Shown here: positions 33,184-44,627 of the stretch, piece by piece
Layout of the letters: the number at the start of each line of letters is the position of its first letter
Position numbering within the stretch: the stretch's first letter is position 1
Source: Niebla homalea
Taxonomy: Eukaryota > Ascomycota > Lecanoromycetes > Lecanorales > Ramalinaceae
Direction of reading: 5' to 3'
Assembly: GCA_019925105.1 (NCBI GenBank)
Contig: JAHGAU010000015.1
Span: 310,001 to 374,000, forward strand
Length of the DNA: 64,000 nucleotides
Notes under the pieces: generated by a model
What the model saw: only the letters and a program-made list of their open reading frames with translations
Databases searched by the model: none
What the model was told of the DNA's origin: nothing
Position numbers and translations under genes: made by a program

Positions 33184-33379
33184 GGAGCATTAGGAACACA
33201 AGGTGAAGCCTAAGAGCCGGTGTCTCGCGCTTGTCAGTGAGGGGTTCGAGCTTGATTGAGAGCTTGCAGATGGGAATCAGCCGTGTTCAATCGATCGCGG
33301 AGCTCAAAATCATTGTTCCAAATTGAATTACCACGGGAGAGACGCTCATAGGAGTTTAAGAAGCAACCAAGGTTCAACA

Positions 33380-34257
33380 CTACGGCCAAAATCTAACAGT
33401 GAATTGAAACCCTTCTTGAACCCACTCGTCTTGCACTGAATGCATGACTTCAAATCCGTGATCCCCAGGTCGCAGAGAAAGCAGAACGGGAACGTTTGGA
33501 AGTACTCGCCCCAGCTTCTCTACAAACCCCGTAGAGCATTCAGGAGGAACCTGTCGAGATTCAATTGGTCAGCAGCGGTAAATTGCTCCCCCCGGTTTCT
33601 CCGCCGAATGAGCCGAAACGGCAGAGGGACAGCTCACCACCGAGTCCTGCATCCCCTGCACAATCCAAATCGGCGGCATCCCTTGCGCCTTCTCCAGATT
33701 ACCCATGACGTCCAGCCGCTCATCTCTTCCGATACCCAGCCAACGCGGCAAGTAAGCCTGCTGTAACACGCACGTCAAGAACTCCCACATCTCCAGCGGA
33801 TCCCCACTCGTCCGGACCGCCCCAGGCTTCAGACCCTTCACGTACCCCCGAACGATCCGCTCCGCCCTTGCTGGGGGAGGGGCCGCTTTGCCAAGGATGC
33901 ACTTCGGCCCCGGGATGCGATAGTGGGGGATGTCCGTGTTGAGGGAGCCGGCGAGGGAGATGAGCATATTGATCCGCGCAAGGTGGGGGAAGAGGAGCGC
34001 TGATTGGACGGCCAGGTAGCCGCCTGCGGAGGAGCCGGCGCACGCCAGTCGATGGAGGTCGGGGCGGGCGTGCCAGGTCTTGGTGACCAAGGGAAGGGTG
34101 TCGTGGACCCAGTGCCAGAAAGCTTCCACGTCCGTGAGGATATCGGCCGCCCCGGACTCGGGCAGGAGACGGTAGGCCGGGGCGATGAGGATGCAGCGAT
34201 TGTGGAGGCAAAGATCGAGGAGCCTGCGGATTGGTTCAGGCCTTCAATTCAGTATTT

Positions 34258-34295
<38 letters not shown>

Positions 34296-34589
34296 TGTCT
34301 ACGTGTGTGTGCATCAGGAGTGGTAAGGTCATGTTCCGGAGCTTGATAGACAAGAAGCAACGAGGCAGGGAAGGAATTCTGTGACTTACCAGGATGGATA
34401 CCATCCTTCGTAGAGTCGATGCCCGACAACAAAGCCACCACCATGCCAGTATACAAGGGTAGGATATACGGCCTCGGGCCTGGATTTTAGGTCCTTCGGT
34501 ACCAGTGCGGACGCTTCGAGTGGATGCCCATTTATGACCTTGTATGTCAGATCCGTTCTGTCAAAGGGTTCGAAGATGCTATTTGGCAT
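33380..34589 (-). CDS. Alpha/beta hydrolase (HSL/fold-3 type)
   Basis: Three exons: 34589-34390, 34223-33638 and 33550-33380; 318 residues. ATG 34589 (MPNSIFEPFDR) is preferred; an in-frame ATG at 34619 adds ten residues. The HSL-family oxyanion motif HGGG is at residues 49-52, the nucleophile elbow GSSAG holds Ser132, and the acid Asp260 (GMQDSVV) and His293 (PGDHGFE) complete the triad. Asp260 and His293 are brought into one frame only by removing the last intron (33551-33637, branch CTGACC). The first intron contains a (CT)17 microsatellite. The HR-PKS next door has no thioesterase, so this enzyme is a candidate for chain release or acyl transfer; it could equally be an esterase acting on the finished product. 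Confidence 0.88.
34259..34292. repeat. (CT)17 microsatellite in an intron
   Basis: An uninterrupted CT dinucleotide run of 34 bp lies within the first intron of the alpha/beta hydrolase gene (34224-34389). On the coding strand it is a GA run, followed by the acceptor CCGCAG. Confidence 0.95.
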
Positions 34590-35025
34590 GTTGGCAAGGC
34601 TTTCGAAGGCGAAGATCAAGGTTCATGAGAAATCAAGAAGGGTCAAACTCGAGAATCAGACACGCGATAGAGACCTGTGAGTTCCCTTTCTTCTTTAGTA
34701 GGGATGATGCCGAGGGCGAAGGTCAAGACTTGAAATCTGTCATCGATCACGGACTTTTTTCACGTTGGCAGATCCAACAATTGAAAAGCCTGCAAATCAA
34801 GGCCGAGATGTGAAGATAAGCTCGGAAGCTTCTGGGCAATGCTTATCTGCTTGGCTTCCTGATACTTGGGCCAACATTACGCTTCATGATAGCGCTCACG
34901 GGACGACGCCTCTAGACGTGGCCTGAAACAACAGAATGGGCTTCTGAGAGCTGAATTCATTACATGGAAGGCGCCTCAACATGCTCAGATCCAGGAAGTG
35001 TAAATAGTAACGCTCTATGCAACCT
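34590..35025. promoter_or_regulatory. Hydrolase promoter and PKS 3' region
   Basis: A 436-bp gap between two minus-strand genes, the PKS stop on the right and the hydrolase start on the left. It should contain the PKS terminator and the hydrolase promoter. No gene seen. Confidence 0.45.
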
Positions 35026-38000
35026 CTACTTACTCGCAAATTTCTCTTTCAATCGTTTTGCAGCCAGCTCCCCAAGTTGTTCTATACTTGCTCCGCTCGT
35101 CAGTTCCAAAACCGAAACGTCGATTCCAAGGTTCTGTTTCCACCAATTCCGGATCTCGATCGCTACCAATGAGTCGACCCCGAGAACAGTAAGATTAGAG
35201 GACAAATCAATCACTTCATCCCCTTTCATCATGAAATTTGTGATACAAATTCCCAGGTTTTGAGCAATTGTGTCTGCCGATGATTTCTGGTCCAATCTAC
35301 TCGGGTCGTTCATCATGGCCGAGAGAAAGTGCTTCATATGATCCGTACCTTCACCACCCTCTTTTTCAAATGTCTTTTGGATGTTGCGGTATATTGCCAT
35401 ACGAGGGTCTCTTTTCCACATGCTACCATTCTGAGGATCCATGATGGGTACTCGTGATTCCAAGGCGTGGACGATGTGACTAGGGTTAAGGTAACCGCTC
35501 AAGGGACTGCTCGTAAACTTTGGTGCGTAGTCGATTGAGGCGCGGGCGATCGCCAATTGCAGAGTGTCTAAGAAGTTCCGTTCTGTCAAGAGAGTTTCTA
35601 GAGTTGCAAGTAAAGTATCTCTCGTAGTTTGAGTCCGACTAACATAGCCAACATCATCCACTGGACCGATATCCAGAACCGAAGCAGACAAACCGAGCCC
35701 TTGCCGATATTGCACAAAGGAGTCCAAGAATGTGTTGGCAGAAGCATAGTTGGCTTGGCCATAGTATCCGAAGGTCCCACCCACTGATGAGAAGAGGACG
35801 AAGAAGTCCATGTCTTTCGGGAGAAGATTATGAAGATTCCACGTCCCGTCGATCTTGGGGCGCGTAGCAGTGTTCCATGATTCGATGTCCATGCCCAAAA
35901 CGCCCACATCACGCAACGCCATTGCCATCTGCATGACGCCAGCGATTGGAAAGATTGCTTGTCCTATCGCGTTTTTAATTGCGTCATGATCTGCGACGTC
36001 GCACTGAAAGCATTGCGTTGAGCATCCCATGGCGTTGAGCTCCTTGAGGAAAACGAGATCTTCGCCTGAGGTTCCAGCAGACCTGGAGAGAAACATGAGA
36101 TGCTTGGCCCCATGTGAGGCCATCCAGCTAGCAATAGCTTTGCCTAAGCCGCCCAAACCACCAGCAAGTAGGTATGAGACCCCGTTCCGGAAACTGGGCC
36201 TTGGAGCTGTAGGAGTCAAAGGTAAAGAGTCATCTTTCGGAAATCTAATGATGATCTTCCCAATGTGAGATCCTTTTTGCATGAACCTGAAAGCCTCTTG
36301 AATGCGTTCTGCGCCAAAAGCTGTGACGGGGGTAATTGGTTTAAAGACACCCTTTTTAGCTTGCTCCACCATGAGGGTCAGTAAGCGTGCCACTAAAGGC
36401 TTGTGTGTGACCAGAAGTCGAGCAACTTCACCCCCAATGAAGGTTCTGTTATCCTCGAAAGGAGCCAGTGCAAGTTGCCCTCTACCTACCATGTCCCGTT
36501 TGCCAATTTCTACCATGGCGCCATAAGGAGCGACGCATCTCCAAGATGTGTGAAGCAGCTCCCCAGAAAGGGAGTTGAGGACCAGGTCGACCCCTATTCC
36601 GTCAGTTGCTTCCATAATGCCATCCATGAAGCTGGTGTCTCGAGAATTGAAGATCCTCTCTTTTGGTATGCCAAATTGACTTGTCAAAAAGGATGCCTTT
36701 TCTTGGGTTCCAACGGTGGCGTAGATTTCTGCACCGATCGACTGTGCGACATTGATGGCGCATATCCCGACCCCTAGGAATGTCAGCATCAGAGTAGCAT
36801 TCAGGCGACAGTAACAGCCCACCTCCAGCAGCACTGTGTATCAGTATAGACTGGCCCTTTTCGAGCTTCCACTTCTCGACGAGGAACATAAGGACTGTGA
36901 TATAAACTACAGGCATCGTAGCAGCTTCATCGTCACTAAGTTGGTCTGGGATCTTGACACAAAGGATGGCTGGCCTTTGAATCAATGTGGCCATGCCTAT
37001 TGATTCACATCCAATGGTCATGACTCGATCTCCCACTGCAATATTCGTGACTTCTGAGCCCACGCTCATCACAAGTCCAGCCCCTTCTAGGCCAAAGGGG
37101 CTCGTGCCTTTCTTGAGTGTCTCTGCGCCGTTGACGATGCCCATGGCGTGCATAACATCCTTGAAATTCAATCCTACAGCCGACAGCTTGATGTTCGCCT
37201 CATCAGGTGCTGGCATACCGACCGGTTGACTAGTCCACTTCAATGTCTGCAAAAGCCCCGAAGTGCCGATCTCTAATCCCTTGACATCAGTGTTTTTGGT
37301 AGTCTCGCCCAGAGACTTGTCGACGGGAACCCAGTGGAAGCGACCCACATGTATCACGTCATCTGTCCATGCATATTCCATATCTGGGTCAAGATCTGCG
37401 TCCTCATCCCTGGGCCTTTGAATCTTCTGCATCACATTGAAGACAGCGCCAGCCGCTCCTAGTGTTAAGCTTTCTAGTTCCAATGTTGCGAATGACATAG
37501 CAAGTTCAGACCTGATGGTCCTTGCCATTCCGTGAACTTGTGCAACGTGTGGATTCTTGACTTGAATCTGAGCAGATGGAGTCAACCAAAGCACGTTTGC
37601 TTGCTGGAGTGAGTCGACGAGCTTCAGAAATGTTGCCAGATCTCCTTGCTTGACATTTTGAAGTAATGGTTTGAGTCCAAGGTCAACGAATGAAATGAGA
37701 TCTTGGTCAATAGGTGGGTCACAGCCCCATTGACAATGCTCAATGTGAATGTTCTGTGCGCGACATAACCTTTCAACGGCCATGGCGAGCGAAGGCGCTG
37801 TATCACCACCTAATAGGGTGATCTTTTGTGGTCCAGGTGTAGGAAGGGCCGGCTTCGCGATGATATTTGCATTGTAAGTGTAAGGTCGCTCGTTGTCAAG
37901 ATTGATCGAGTCGCATCCTGCGAAACCTGCGTGGCGTAGTCTCTTATCCCATTCTTCTGGTGTGATGAATGGGCGCCCGATCCGCCCATCCTCCTCACCA

Positions 38001-41000
38001 AGCCACCAGCCGGAGAATTGGCCCTGTGAGATGATTCTACGATTAGTTCTAGATGTTTTGAAAAAGGTCACTTGCCACGGAGAACGTACCATTATAAAGC
38101 TCATAGCATTTGTCACTATCGCAGTCAGTCAAAATCCATGTCAAGCGAGTCCAATGCGCTTACCCGGACACAGCTCCTGCAAGAAAAGCTGACCTTGAGC
38201 TTGAAGCAAGCTTCGAACATTGGTCAAAGTATCGTGTAGTGTTGGGGTTGCATGCAACACCTGTATCGCCGATTAAAACAGCCACCTTTATATGTAAGAG
38301 CGACTCATGGGGTCACATACATTTGACGCTATGATGAGATCATATTCTCCTGCAGTAAAGCCCTGTTCCAAAGGATTTTTCGATATATCAAGCGCTTTGT
38401 ATTCGATGCCTTGGTGGTGTTTGAATCTCTCTTTAGCTTGGACGAAGAACCCAGATGATACATCCGTATATGTGTACTTCAGATATAGTCGCTCTCCAAA
38501 GTCAGACTCAAGCAATTCCAGGAATTTTGCTGTCATCCCACCAGTTCCAGCACCGATCTCCAGAATCTTCAGCTGAGGCTGAGCATGTCCTAGAATTTGC
38601 ATGAAGTCTTTGAACTCCCAGATGTCATTATACCAGTCATATATCCCATTGAGGACTCCATCTTTAAGCAGGAGATCGAGATAGTCAGTTCGTCCTTCAA
38701 AAACATTAGCGGCCTCATTGCATGCCCGTAATATTGCGGTGGCTGGAGCTCCGCTACCCGAGCCTTGGCACTGTTCAAACATCTGGGGGATTAGCTTCTG
38801 ACGCTCATCTTGGCTCATACGAGTCATTGCAATTGACTCCTTGATCAATGGGTAGTCTGGTTTCTCAAAACACTCATGCTGTTGATCTAGCCAAATTCGA
38901 TATTTTGACAGGTGGGGAAGGGTGGTAGAGCGTCCACCTAGTGCGGCTCTTGTCTCAATAGCACATAGAACGTAGAGTCTTTCTAGGGACTGAATCTGCT
39001 CTCGCATGTCATATCTCAAAGTCATCAAACTATCAGCTTTGAGAAAGTCGATGTGCGGCTTCCATTGGAGCTGGAGCGTTTTCAATGCCGAGGGTTCCTG
39101 TATACTCGTGTCTTCCATAGCCTTCCCACGGAAACCTTTCAGGCAAAGGACCATTTCAGCGTCTGAGATGCCGTATGACTTTCCTGCTACTACAGCGGGC
39201 TTGCCAGCAGCGGTAGTGTCGATCTCAATAGACTTTCCGGCTGCGTCAATGATTGAAAGCTCTTCAATAAAAGTAGGGAGGAACAGAGTCGTAAAATCGC
39301 GGTACAGTCCCTGGCAAAGTGCCACCGTCAAGGACTGGAAGACAACGTCTATCGTGGAAGGATGCAGCGCGTACACAGACTCAGCAGCTTCCTGCTTGTC
39401 GTCAACCGTGGCATGCGCATGTTTCCTTGTAACGCTCGTCGTTACATCCTTCAGCCCAGCAAATCTTGGTCCATAGTTTAGACCAACCCTAGACATTGTT
39501 GTATACCATCTGGAGGAAGAGACATGTCTATCAAGGCGTTCTGTCTCCCGTTGTTGAGTTAAAGAGACACACCCAGTGCGAACAAGTCCAGAGCAGTGCT
39601 GATTCCAAGCCGTACCATCATGTGAGACAATTCGAAACTCATACCAGTCGCTGTCCAGAGTGGAGGTGAGTCGCTGTGGCTGAATACTGGTGATAAGTTC
39701 AAGCGGCTTGTCGTTGTAGAGTACCATGGCCTTACTTAGTTCCACATCGCGTACAGTATAGTCTCGTACATCACTGACTTGGTACATAGCCTCTCCAGCC
39801 ATTGCAATATAACCTGCTGCGGGAAATACAATATTGTGACCAACACAATGGTCCCTTAACCATTGAACGTTGATAAGTCGTAAATCGTTTCTCCAAGTAG
39901 GTGAGATATCGTTGCCTTCAAGAATTCGAAGACCGAGCAGATCGTGTGGAGGATGACTCCGGAACCTCCAATTTCTCATGATCCTAGTTTCAGACCAATA
40001 ACTCCTTTCATAATGCCAAGGGTACGTGGGGAGGTCGGTGAGGACCTTTGCATTCTCAGGAGAAGGGTAGGAAGTTGGGACGCCAAGCGAATGCAGCTCG
40101 CCCATAGCTTCCAAGAACGATGCTGTATCATCTTTACCGCGCACGAGCGTGGCAACATAATTGATGGGTGCTGAACTTTCTTTGTAGATTTGCCTCAGAG
40201 GTCCGCTAAGAGCTGCGTGAGGTCCAACTTCCAAATGTATGGAGCAAGCTGTTGAACCGGCGAGAAGTTGTTTTACACCAGAATGAAAGAGGACCGGACT
40301 CTCCAGGTTATCTTGCCAATACTTGGCGTCAAAGTGAGTAGCTGTGTGAAGGGACTTCGGTGTGACGGTGGAGTAAAAAGCAATCTTTGGCGCTTGAGGT
40401 GAGAGGTGTTTTGCGATGAGACTGCGGTAACGGTCACCGACAAGTGTCATATGATCTGTAATTTTCAGACAAAGAATCTTAGAGGGGATGATACTTACGA
40501 GAATGATAGGCCATTTCTACTTGAAGTTTTCTAACCAAGACGTTGGGTGTTTGAACCTTGATTGCGGAGATGACCTTTTCAAGAATTTCCAGATCTCCCG
40601 AAAGAGTGACGCTGGATCCACTGTTTTCGCATGCTACACGAACACCTGGAATGAGATACTTGGCAACGTCTTCCTTACCTAAACCAACTGCAGCCATGCC
40701 CCCCGACTGCTGCAATTTCTCACAGACGTGGCCACGATAGTATGCTGTGATGATAGCCTCCTCTAAAGTTAGGATGCCCGCCGCGTACGATGCCGCGATC
40801 TCGCCGCTGGAATGGCCAACAACCGCGGAGGGTATCACGTTCCATGCCATCAGAAGATCTACCAAAGCGATCTGGAGGGCTGTACAAATGGGCTGCGAAT
40901 ATGCCGCCTTTGCCAATAGTGCCTTGTCGTCCGAGTGATCAATAAAGTCTATACCATGGTGAGCTGGATAGTGATGGTCTTCTCAAGGTGTTACCTTTGA

Positions 41001-43198
41001 TTGACCAAGACGGTCCATCTTCCAGGCTGTCAAGGACTCTATCCATCGAACGGATGCTCGCCAGGAAAGATGGATAATGGAGTATAAGCTCCCTTCCCAT
41101 GTGAACCCTAGTGATTCCCTTGTTAGCATCGTCGATCTCGACATTGGTAGAAAAAGTGATGGGAGGGCCACTGGAAAAGAAAGAACAAGAGTCGGCAACA
41201 GAAGACCCACCATTGCGCGCCTTGTCCAGTAAATATGAAAGCTACTTGACGTGGGACCTGAGTTTTGATCTGACGGGAAACATCAAAGGATGCTGCCTTT
41301 GGCCCAACAATGCAGTAACTTCTGATTTTAAGATGCTCCCTTCTGCGAGCTAATGTGTAAGCTACGTCTTGGAGGCGGTCGGGGTACTTTTTGCAGTAAG
41401 TCTCGATATTTTCAACAATCTGTTTCATTGACTCGGGGTGATTGGCGGAGAAAAGTAAAAGTGCTTTGCGATGCTTTCGATGCTTTGTGGCCGGGTCGGA
41501 CTCTGTTCGTGCTTGCACGCCAAAAGACGCGGCAGAGTCTATGATGAACTGGGATACGGGTCAGCTTACCGGGCCATGAAGTTGATTGAGTCCCTGGACG
41601 TACATGGGCGTTGGAGCCTCCTATGCCATAGGAATTGATGCTCACTCGCTCAGCGCGACCTTCGGGCCATGGACAAGGTTCTACGGGCACCACCAACTTT
41701 GCGCTTTCGAACGGGACTATTGCCATTCAGTATAGGTCTTCGCAACTCTGCCTCTTCTCTTGAAGTGGGCTTCATGATCACTTACTTGCTGGATTCGGGG
41801 TTTTGAATTTGATATTGGGGAGTATCGTCCGATTTTCAAGAGATATAGCCGCCTTCATGATACTAGTTATAGCAGCAGCACCCTCGCTATGCCCTAGATT
41901 AGGTTTGATCTAGTTTCGATTAACATGTTATTGTGTTCAAAGGAGGCCATTCCTTACCGCTCCGAGATACACACCATGATATCCGAAACATTCAGCAATT
42001 GCTTTCACTTCGAGGGGGTCGCCGACTTTCGTGCCAGTACCGTGAGCCTCTACCATCGCTGTTTCCGACATGTCGAGTCCTGCCCTTTTGTAGGCTTGGC
42101 GAATCACGGCTTTGTGAGCTTCAGGATTTGGCATGGCCATCCCGTTGGTTCTGCCGTCAGCATTGGTGGCCGATGACCGAATCACTGCTCGAACGGGGTT
42201 TCCATCTCTGACAGCTTCATCCAGACGTTTCACATAAAGAGCTGTAACGCCTTCTCCTCGAGCGTACCCATCGGCAGAAGCATCAAAGGATTTCGAGGAG
42301 CCCTCCGGAGAAAGAGCCATCTGTAGACTCATGCTGATGGTCATTCCTGGAGCTAGAATCAGGTTGGTTCCACACACGATCGCTGATGATATATCCCCCT
42401 GGCGTATTGCTTCCAGAGCCAGATGCAAGCTCAGGCCAGCAGAAGAGCATGCAGTTTTGAGAATCATGCTGTGCACTGGTCAGTTGTACTGATGCCTGAA
42501 TTGCTGAAGCGAACTCTTTAAGCATACCTAGGACCCCTGAGATCGTATTCATACGAGATGCGATTAGGTAGAGCAAAGTCGAGGCCCCCTAATACTCGAT
42601 ACGGGTTGTATTCGTGGGTATCTTTGTGCTGTAATTCTTGCCAGTCCTCCGAAAACATGCCGACATAGGTACCAATGTTCTTTCCTCGCCAATCTGCCTC
42701 GCCTGCGCTTTCGAATGCCTCTCTGACCACCTCAAGAGCTAATCTGTGATTCGGATCGACTTGTTCGGCTTCAGCAGACGTGAGTGTAAACATTGACAGG
42801 TCAAAGTTGGAGAAGTCCACGTCATTCATAAAATAACCGTACTTGGTGTTGATGGTACCGTGTTTGCCGTGTGCATTGTAATAGGCATTGACGTTGTACC
42901 GGTCCTCTCCAATCATTGTCCGAGCGTCTCCCTTGTTCACCAAAAATTCGTACAAGTCCCTTTCATTGCGAATTCCCCCAGGCAGCCTCATTCCCATGCC
43001 ACATATAGCAATAGGCACTTGTCCAGCATCTTGAGGAAATTCGGGCATATGGCGTCCACCAACATTGTTCGTCGATCCGTTGAAATGCTCATGATCCGCA
43101 GGGCGCGACGAATTTACGCCGTTGACGTGGGATCCGAAGCCGTCTGCGTAGCCGTTCATCACTAGGCTTCGGTCTCTGCCTGCACCTTTGCTCGACAC
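35026..43198 (-). CDS. Highly reducing type I polyketide synthase
   Basis: Twelve exons: 43198-42528, 42468-41958, 41909-41786, 41716-41604, 41548-41211, 41107-40995, 40948-40499, 40455-38321, 38260-38164, 38115-38090, 38023-36823 and 36773-35026. Together they give 7527 nt, 2508 residues. Domain order: KS (about 60-480; Cys231 in KTACSSAG, His366 in EAHGTGT, His401 in NLGHSEG), AT (about 575-890; Ser670 in GHSSGE), DH (about 940-1240; His976, Asp1143), C-methyltransferase (about 1390-1520; EIGAGTGG), ER (about 1780-2095; GLNFKDVM and AAGGVG), KR (about 2125-2310; GGLGGLG, Ser2255, Tyr2269) and ACP (Ser2461 in LGVDSL). There is no thioesterase or other release domain. All catalytic residues are present, so a chain reduced at several steps and perhaps C-methylated is expected. 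Introns are as short as 43 nt. Exon 10 is only 26 nt, the least certain part of the model. It is the core enzyme of the cluster. Confidence 0.93.
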
Positions 43199-44627
43199 TG
43201 CAAAAAGTGGAAGGAAGCTCTTGACAAAGATGTCGAAGAGATTGTAGGTGGCCTCCTGTCAGACTGTCTGGTGCCTGCTTGGACGGCAGTCTCCAAGGAA
43301 GCACGCCTTATATCAATGCATGATGTGGATGTCTTCCTTGCCATCCACCGGGAGAGCCAGCATTGTGCGCATTCATCGAGAAAGAGATCTGAAAGCCCAA
43401 TGAGCGCGACCTGAGTCTTACAAAGCATAACACTATCCGGCCTGATCAGGGGTTTGAGGTGAAAGGTAGCGAACCACAGTCGGCAGGATCTAGTGTTGAT
43501 GAGTATGGCACCCTCAGCTTCTGCGGTGACCGCCCATGGAAAGGAAACCAGGCCCATGTGGAGCTGCCTCCTGCCTCGTTCTCTAGTACTTTCTTTCGTG
43601 GAAAATTTTCAACCAAAGCTGGCAATGCAGGCAGTGGTGTATCAGTATGACAGCTTTTGTGGACGGTGAGCCCCCATTCGAGATTTTAAGGTACAAAGTG
43701 GAGCCGACCACTTCCAAATAAGATACGTACCTAAGGTATGGCCACCTTTAGAGAGCAGATGTATTGCAGATAAGTCCACTCGAGGCCACTAACTGCCACC
43801 CTCTCAGTCTCACCGCTATCATCAATTTTACCGTCACAGTCAAAGCTAACGAACGAGCGGTTCAAGGCGTATCACAGTTCAATCTACCTTAAACAAGCGC
43901 TCACCGCACCTCGTATGAATGGCAAATGGAATAGTCTTCGGGTAGCTTCAAGTACGGTGAATGCATTTCCTGCCTTGCAGAGTTACTCATGCAAGCACAA
44001 GGTATGTAGTCTGCTAAAGCAGCAACGCCAGCTTTACAGTAGGTACGTTCCTTTTCAAAAAGGGTGGACTGCACATAATTAGTGCGCCCAACTCGACAAG
44101 CATACGCTTTTTGATTGGTGACATGATTTGTAAAAGAGGACGCATCTTTATGAAGGTGTGTGGTATGTGCCAGCAATTATTCGCGCACCTTGGCAGGCCT
44201 GGGAAGTGGGTCTCCAGTAACCGGGCCCCACCATTGCCACCCCACTCGGCTACTGGTTCTACCCAGCTTGCCGACAGGTGGAATAAACGTCCGCTGTATC
44301 AGATAACGATTCGAGTATGGAGCTGTGTGGAGCATTGATATGTTTTTCCGTGGAAGCTCGGGTTCTCACTTTGAACTTTGAACCAACGGCGAATGCTGTT
44401 CTGATCGTCCAAACTTGGCACGAGTCGCCGTTTCTTCTAGACAGTCAGACAATTCGTATCGTGAACGCGCCCGCTGCGTCGCATGTTGCATCAGAAAGAA
44501 GACTGCTCACATATTTGAAGACATGACGCCTCTGCTCTTCAATCCTCAATCCCATGAACCGTGACATCCATTTCTGTTATAGTTCATGGACTTGGTCTTG
44601 TAACATCATCTACTCTTCACTAAAATC
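43199..44627. promoter_or_regulatory. Divergent promoter, PKS and kaurene-oxidase-like P450
   Basis: 1.43 kb between the two divergent start codons and thus likely to hold shared control elements of the cluster. Several short frames are present without family signature. I do not see an obvious palindromic Zn2Cys6 site. Confidence 0.5.
43307..43312 (-). promoter_or_regulatory. TATA-like element upstream of the PKS
   Basis: The minus strand reads GATATAAGG here, about 109 nt before the PKS ATG at 43198. The spacing suits a fungal TATA element with a leader of about 80 nt. Confidence 0.4.

Noticed and set aside
43162..43557. 131-codon minus-strand frame upstream of the PKS as a separate gene or PKS leader
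   Set aside because: It covers the PKS TATA-like element and leader, is out of frame with the PKS and shows no motif.
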